A stretch of 64,000 bases of DNA, taken from contig UQPB01000007.1 of NCBI GenBank assembly GCA_900542835.1, positions 1 through 64,000 on the forward strand, given 5' to 3'. Positions 60,327 to 64,000 of the stretch are shown in pieces. Position numbers and translations under genes: made by a program. The notes under the pieces are model-generated. The model searched no databases and was not told where the DNA came from. It saw nothing but the letters and a program-made list of their open reading frames with translations. Origin of the DNA: an uncultured Pelosinus sp. (GTDB lineage: Bacteria; Bacillota; Negativicutes; Sporomusales; Acetonemataceae). Every line of letters starts with the position of its first letter. Positions within the stretch are counted from its first letter, which is position 1.

Positions 60327-61160
60327 CTAACGGTACCGTTCCACATATGTCTCCAGATTTTTAGCGCCTTTATTAATCTGCTCCAAACTGGCGGCAATTT
60401 CCTCGGTGGAAGCCGCCTGCTCCTGGCTGACCGCGCCAGTAGCTTCAATTGATTGATAAATTTCCGCCACTGCCTGACTCATTTCGCGCAAAGTCATCTG
60501 TATTTTTTTCGTCGCCTCCTGTGATTGATCCGCCAGTTTTCTCACTTCCTCAGCCACAACCGCGAAGCCTCTGCCCTGCTCGCCGGCACGCGCAGCTTCG
60601 ATAGCGGCATTTAATCCTAAAAGGTTGGTCTGCTGAGCGATATTACGAATAAAATCGATTACCTGCTCAGTCTCCTTATTGCGTTTAATCAGTTCATCCG
60701 CCAATTGAATCGCTTTTTGACCTGCCGCAGCCAGTTCACCGGCGCTTTGCGCAACCTGTTCGACACTGGCGGAAGCCTGATTGGTAGAATCGGCCAAAGA
60801 CTCCACGGTAGCGACCAAAGCCATACTGTGCTCTGCATCTATACCGGAGCTGAGAGTGCCAATAATCTCCCGGTTAACGCCATAGATCGGCGTAAAAAGC
60901 GTCTTTAGATTACGTCCATAAACAGACGGCGGCACATCGGCAACCGTGGTTTGGCCTGTACGGATACATTCTTCGATTGTTGCAATCCCTTTAATCGGCT
61001 TGCCGGCAGCTAAATCAATCTTAAAGTCTTTTGGCTGCTGATAGGCCAGATACTCGGTCAGATTTGTTACGCCAATAGCCATGTCTTCCCGGGTAATACG
61101 ATTCAGATATGGCAGAACAATTTTAAAGGCTTCTAGTATTTGCTCATTTGAGTGTTCCAT
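60327..61160 (-). CDS. Soluble methyl-accepting chemotaxis-type protein
   Basis: A 277-aa cytoplasmic MCP. The N-terminal 110 residues are a sensor domain ([51 protein letters not shown]...LFTPIYG). No membrane helix is present. The signalling domain contains [37 protein letters not shown], the CheA/CheW-contact tip in short form. The N-terminal pattern resembles PAS/Cache-like ligand domains of cytoplasmic receptors in Clostridia. AGAGGA site. Confidence 0.9.
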   Translation of the reverse strand: MEHSNEQILEAFKIVLPYLNRITREDMAIGVTNLTEYLAYQQPKDFKIDLAAGKPIKGIATIEECIRTGQTTVADVPPSVYGRNLKTLFTPIYGVNREIIGTLSSGIDAEHSMALVATVESLADSTNQASASVEQVAQSAGELAAAGQKAIQLADELIKRNKETEQVIDFIRNIAQQTNLLGLNAAIEAARAGEQGRGFAVVAEEVRKLADQSQEATKKIQMTLREMSQAVAEIYQSIEATGAVSQEQAASTEEIAASLEQINKGAKNLETYVERYR

Positions 61161-61288
61161 ATAATCCTCTCCATTTAACAGCTTTATGTGGAATCCTGCT
61201 CAACAGTAAATTCGACACGAATCGCCATATACCTTTAGATAATTAATAATTATTTTTAATTCATAATCCATATCCTATTTGTCAAAAT

Positions 61289-61319
61289 GAGCGCCCCTGT
61301 TCTAGAAACAGGGGCGCTC
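61289..61319 (-). terminator. Hairpin GAGCGCCCCTGTT
   Basis: GAGCGCCCCTGTT and AACAGGGGCGCTC are perfect arms (61289-61319) around a five-base loop, with ATTTTG on the leftward side; follows the gene remnant. Confidence 0.55.
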
Positions 61320-61371
61320 CAGCTAATTTAAACGGTACTGCCGAAGAAGCGGCAGAATGGTTCGGGCTATG

Positions 61372-61464
61372 TCAGCTGCCAAGCACCGAATCCAGATAGC
61401 GCCGCACTGCCTCGGCATCACCTAAAACGCGCTGACAGCGTTCTTTATCTTTCCGATTTAGCAC
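61372..61464 (-). pseudogene. Remnant of a gene's 3' end (30 codons)
   Basis: Reading leftwards from GTG at 61464, the frame gives VLNRKDKERCQRVLGDAEAVRRYLDSVLGS then a stop. It has the codon use and amphipathic pattern of the GC-rich host genes, unlike the AT-rich genes immediately upstream. It starts six bases after their last stop codon and has no ribosome-binding site. It looks like the C-terminal stub of a gene whose front was replaced by the AT-rich insert. Parent gene not identified. Confidence 0.45.
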
Positions 61465-61469
61465 CGAAG

Positions 61470-62084
61470 TTAAGCACTACAACCAGACTTTCTATATTTC
61501 ATATATAATGTTATCACTATGGCCATTAACAAAACCAAAGCAATTGCAATAATGCCAGTATTGTTAGAAGAGGGCTGATAAGTAAAAGCAATTTGTTCTC
61601 CATTGATAAACTCTACGGTACTTGGAGTTGAAATTTTACCTTTGGTACTATCAGCTTTAATAGTGCCATCTACACGCATTTTTATTGAATGGACATTGTT
61701 TATCCCGAAATCAACCGACACACTGCCATCATCATTCTTTTTCATCGGACTTAGATTTTTTAACTCTGGCGAAAAGCTTTTATAATATGTTTGGAATTCA
61801 TCTAATGTATTCCAAGATGTAATTACCAAATACCCATTCAAGGTCTTATTTGCATTTCCATCAGTAATTTCTTCTTTATACGGGGTCACTTTTACGTTTT
61901 TTACACCTTTTTCATCTAGCATTTTTTGAAATTCTTCTTGTGTTATCGGCATAAAAAATAAAACCTTTGAGGTGCATTTACCACTGAAATCATCATTAAA
62001 TATAATATCATGCTCAACCTGTGCGCATCCCGAGATAAATAATAGCACAATAATAAGAAGATGAAATATTAGTATTCGTTTCAT
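61470..62084 (-). CDS. Lipoprotein with C-terminal membrane helix (AT-rich island)
   Basis: A 204-aa protein. The lipoprotein signal KRILIFHLLIIVLLFISGC ends at the lipobox. A beta-rich extracytoplasmic domain of about 150 residues and a C-terminal membrane helix (GIIAIALVLLMAIVITLYM) with a short basic tail follow. The layout resembles DUF3153-type lipoproteins. Base composition and codon use are clearly AT-richer than neighbours, as in the adjacent gene, suggesting acquisition. Three bases after the upstream gene, so operonic. Confidence 0.75.
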   Translation of the reverse strand: MKRILIFHLLIIVLLFISGCAQVEHDIIFNDDFSGKCTSKVLFFMPITQEEFQKMLDEKGVKNVKVTPYKEEITDGNANKTLNGYLVITSWNTLDEFQTYYKSFSPELKNLSPMKKNDDGSVSVDFGINNVHSIKMRVDGTIKADSTKGKISTPSTVEFINGEQIAFTYQPSSNNTGIIAIALVLLMAIVITLYMKYRKSGCSA

Positions 62085-62087
62085 AAG

Positions 62088-62672
62088 CTACTGCCTTTCT
62101 TGCTGCTGTTTTTTGTCCCAAAATACCATAGTTATTACACCGATCCAAATTAAAAATTCAAAATAGAACCATCCTGTAAAGATATCAAATCCATGGAACT
62201 TAGGGATTTCTACAATGTAAATCAATGCCTGCACAATTAAAGCTACCGTTCCACAAATTTGAATATACTGACGTGCAGTTAAAATATCAATAAGAGCCTT
62301 GTTAAGCCGGTAGTAAGTATATAAAGCCGTAATACACGAAATGGGAAGCAGTAATAGAAGCATTGCTATAGAACCAAACAAACTTGGATTTGTTGCAACG
62401 GAAAAACCGCTAACGGAAAAGCCAAACATACCTGCCCAAGGAAAGAAAAAGACAATCAATCCTATAATGTTTAAAACGGCAGCCACTTTTATACCTATAT
62501 TAGGCAACACTGAAATTTCTTGCATAGCTGCCGCGATATTTTCGGAAGCATTTTTAAGATGTTGTTGCGCCGGCCCAGTCTTAACATTCAAATCTCCATT
62601 TAGTCTGATTCCACAATTTGGGCAAAAGCTTGCATCATTTAAAATTTCATGGCCACATTTAAAACATTTCAT
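62088..62672 (-). CDS. Zinc-ribbon membrane protein, 194 aa (AT-rich island)
   Basis: A zinc ribbon at the N-terminus (CFKCGHEILNDASFCPNCG) is followed by about four membrane helices: KVAAVLNIIGLIVFFFPWAG, SIAMLLLLLPISCITALYTYY, ICGTVALIVQALIYIV and WFYFEFLIWIGVITMVFW. Similar zinc-ribbon/TM proteins of unknown role are frequent in Firmicutes. Low GC compared with flanks. AATAGGAGG site before the ATG. Confidence 0.75.
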   Translation of the reverse strand: MKCFKCGHEILNDASFCPNCGIRLNGDLNVKTGPAQQHLKNASENIAAAMQEISVLPNIGIKVAAVLNIIGLIVFFFPWAGMFGFSVSGFSVATNPSLFGSIAMLLLLLPISCITALYTYYRLNKALIDILTARQYIQICGTVALIVQALIYIVEIPKFHGFDIFTGWFYFEFLIWIGVITMVFWDKKQQQERQ

Positions 62673-62961
62673 CTATGAACCTCCTATTATTCACCATATG
62701 ATTGCTACATTATCAAAATTCGCCAAATTATTTCCTTTTCCTCCTAATTTTTCTTTTTAACCGACAATATACATGCTCGCTTCGCCGATCCGCTACTTGC
62801 ATTATCTATGCGTCCGAAAACTCTTACCGCCAGCCAATACCCTTCCCTAAATATCCATTGACTTTTCACCTTATTTTCGCAATAATAACTCCATAGCCAC
62901 CGTTAGTTAACATATAAACTTTACCTTTCTATATTTTGACCAGCAGAAGGTGAGCAGAACG

Positions 62962-63546
62962 ATGACCAAGGAAACGATCGTCACCGCCGCCTTGCGTTTG
63001 TTTTTGACGCGCGGCTATCAGTCGGTCTCGCTGGCTGATGTCGCTAAAGAGGCGGGTATCACCAAAGGTGCCATTTACCATTATTTCAGCGGCAAAGAGG
63101 ATTTACTGCAGCGTTCGCTGCAGCTTCTCAGCGAACGGGTAACGGCAATGTACCAGGGACTGTTGAGTGACAAGTACAGCGTCAGGCAAGTTCTGGAGGC
63201 GCTGATTGTCGAACGGACACCGGAGCGTTACTGCCGCGACCTGCTGCAGATGCAGGAAAGCTGCCGCCTGGACTACGCGCAATTTGCGCTGGAAATCATG
63301 CGCAAATATCCCGGTATCCAGCAGCAAATTGAACAGAGCAACGCCACGGTTTGCGAGTTTCTCACCCATAGGCTGCAACAGGCTGCCGTCAGCGGAGAAA
63401 TTAAACCGGAGACTGACTGTTTCGCGTTGGCAGCAGGTATTCTGGCGCTGGTGAATGGACAGAATGCGCTGGGCAGCCATTTTCAATCGTTGGCGGTCCG
63501 GCAGCGGGTGCTGGAAACGGTGTCCGGCTTGCTGGAGCTTGCTTAG
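62962..63546 (+). CDS. TetR/AcrR-family transcriptional regulator
   Basis: A 194-aa repressor. The N-terminal DNA-binding domain reads TIVTAALRLFLTRGYQSVSLADVAKEAGITKGAIYHYFSGKEDLL, textbook TetR. The C-terminal ligand domain is helical. ATG 62962 with AGAAGGTGAG; GTG 62950 overlaps the site. It precedes an efflux membrane-fusion gene, and a perfect 20-base palindrome lies between the two genes. Confidence 0.93.
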   Translation: MTKETIVTAALRLFLTRGYQSVSLADVAKEAGITKGAIYHYFSGKEDLLQRSLQLLSERVTAMYQGLLSDKYSVRQVLEALIVERTPERYCRDLLQMQESCRLDYAQFALEIMRKYPGIQQQIEQSNATVCEFLTHRLQQAAVSGEIKPETDCFALAAGILALVNGQNALGSHFQSLAVRQRVLETVSGLLELA

Positions 63547-63558
63547 ATTTCCACACGA

Positions 63559-63578
63559 CATACCGACCGGTCGGTATG
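63559..63578. promoter_or_regulatory. TetR operator, perfect 20-bp palindrome
   Basis: CATACCGACCGGTCGGTATG is a perfect palindrome 13 bases after the regulator stop codon and 35 bases before the efflux gene start. The core ACCGACCGGTCGGT is a common TetR/AcrR-family operator form. Confidence 0.8.
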
Positions 63579-63612
63579 CGCGCATATTTTGCTATGAGGA
63601 GGCTTCCGGTCA

Positions 63613-64000
63613 ATGAAGAATCTGAAACTTAAAAAATGGCTGCTTCCGGTTGTGGCGCTGCTCGGGTTTGTGATTATCTGGCGCAGCGGCGTGCTGGCCG
63701 GCGGCAAGGATTTGGCGCAGCCGGCGGACACGGCGTTGACCGTTAACGTCACCGCAGCGCAATATGTAGACAGCACCCCCGGACTGAATGCGAACGCAAC
63801 ATTGGAGGGACGGACATCAGCGGCCATCAGCGCCAAAATTGCCGGCCGGATTGAGCGGGTGCTCGTCCAGGAAGGCCAGCAGGTCAAAGCCGGCGAACCG
63901 CTGCTGGAGCTGGAGACGGTGGAACTGGCTAACAGTGTTCGCCAGGCCGGCGATTCCGTTCGCAAGGCCCAGGCAAGCTACGACCTGGCGCTAAATGATT
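63613..64000 (+). CDS. Efflux membrane-fusion protein (RND/HlyD type), 5' part only
   Basis: A partial gene (129 codons in the window, cut by the right edge). An N-terminal membrane anchor (KKWLLPVVALLGFVIIW) is followed by LTVNVTAAQYVDSTPGLNANATLEGRTSAAISAKIAGRIERVLVQEGQQVKAGEPLLELE. This is the biotinyl-lipoyl-like adaptor motif of periplasmic membrane-fusion subunits, then the coiled-coil hairpin begins. AGGAGG site before the ATG. Expected to be followed by an inner-membrane RND or ABC pump. Presumably repressed by the upstream TetR protein. Confidence 0.9.
   Translation, partial: MKNLKLKKWLLPVVALLGFVIIWRSGVLAGGKDLAQPADTALTVNVTAAQYVDSTPGLNANATLEGRTSAAISAKIAGRIERVLVQEGQQVKAGEPLLELETVELANSVRQAGDSVRKAQASYDLALND

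Noticed and set aside
63103..63585. Minus-strand frame opposite the TetR gene
   Set aside because: Shadow of the TetR coding frame; no ribosome-binding site and spans the operator palindrome.

Overview
This window looks like chromosome of a spore-former-type Firmicute with GC-rich coding DNA, most likely a diderm Negativicute such as the Sporomusaceae. That placement is inference. It rests on strong GGAGG Shine-Dalgarno sites, T-box and yybP-ykoY leader RNAs, an ECF-transporter S component, RNase J, and the start of a periplasmic-adaptor efflux gene at the right edge. No CRISPR array, IS element, prophage or tRNA gene was seen. The left edge appears to lie just upstream of a leftward rRNA operon.

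Layout. 1-700: a probable rRNA-type promoter, a candidate small RNA and a 51-aa gene. 0.7-9.3 kb: rhomboid protease, two radical SAM proteins, cell-wall amidase, an exported M3 peptidase and a DEAD-box helicase. 9.5-12.3 kb: a split non-homologous end-joining operon (ligase, Ku, polymerase). 12.3-18.0 kb (leftward): a GntR/pseudo-pyruvate-kinase fusion, pheA, an ACT-like regulator, two free-standing tRNA-editing-type proteins and thrC. 18.2-22.9 kb (rightward): pckA, nadE and a radical SAM protein. 23-30 kb: membrane and unknown proteins, a BusR-like regulator, then a yybP-ykoY riboswitch leading into a P-type cation ATPase operon. 30-35.6 kb: a leucine-type T-box controlling a complete branched-chain amino acid ABC transporter (liv), with a FliB-like protein at its end. 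36-40 kb: a 2-hydroxyacid oxidase with a DASS-family carrier. 40.1-40.5 kb: a candidate structured noncoding RNA of about 310 nt. 40.5-46 kb: membrane protease, PAP2 phosphatase, a type III polyketide synthase/methyltransferase pair, and an ECF sigma/anti-sigma pair. 46-57 kb: LarA-family enzyme, GH26-type glycosidase, RibU, asparagine synthetase, small proteins and RNase J. 58-59.7 kb: queC-queD-queE. 59.7-64 kb: small membrane gene, soluble chemoreceptor, an AT-rich two-gene island next to a gene remnant, and a TetR-controlled efflux operon running off the edge.

Most notable. The 558-aa protein at 16332-18008 joins a GntR DNA-binding domain to a pyruvate-kinase-like fold that has lost its catalytic motifs, plus a phosphohistidine swivel domain. 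It is divergent from PEP carboxykinase. An inverted-repeat operator sits just downstream of the pckA -10 box. This suggests a previously undescribed sensor-repressor of the PEP/pyruvate node. The structured RNA at about 40170-40486 is the second strong lead. The GC-rich intergenic repeats (copies at 22.9 and 59.7 kb) and other inverted-repeat elements suggest dispersed noncoding repeat families.
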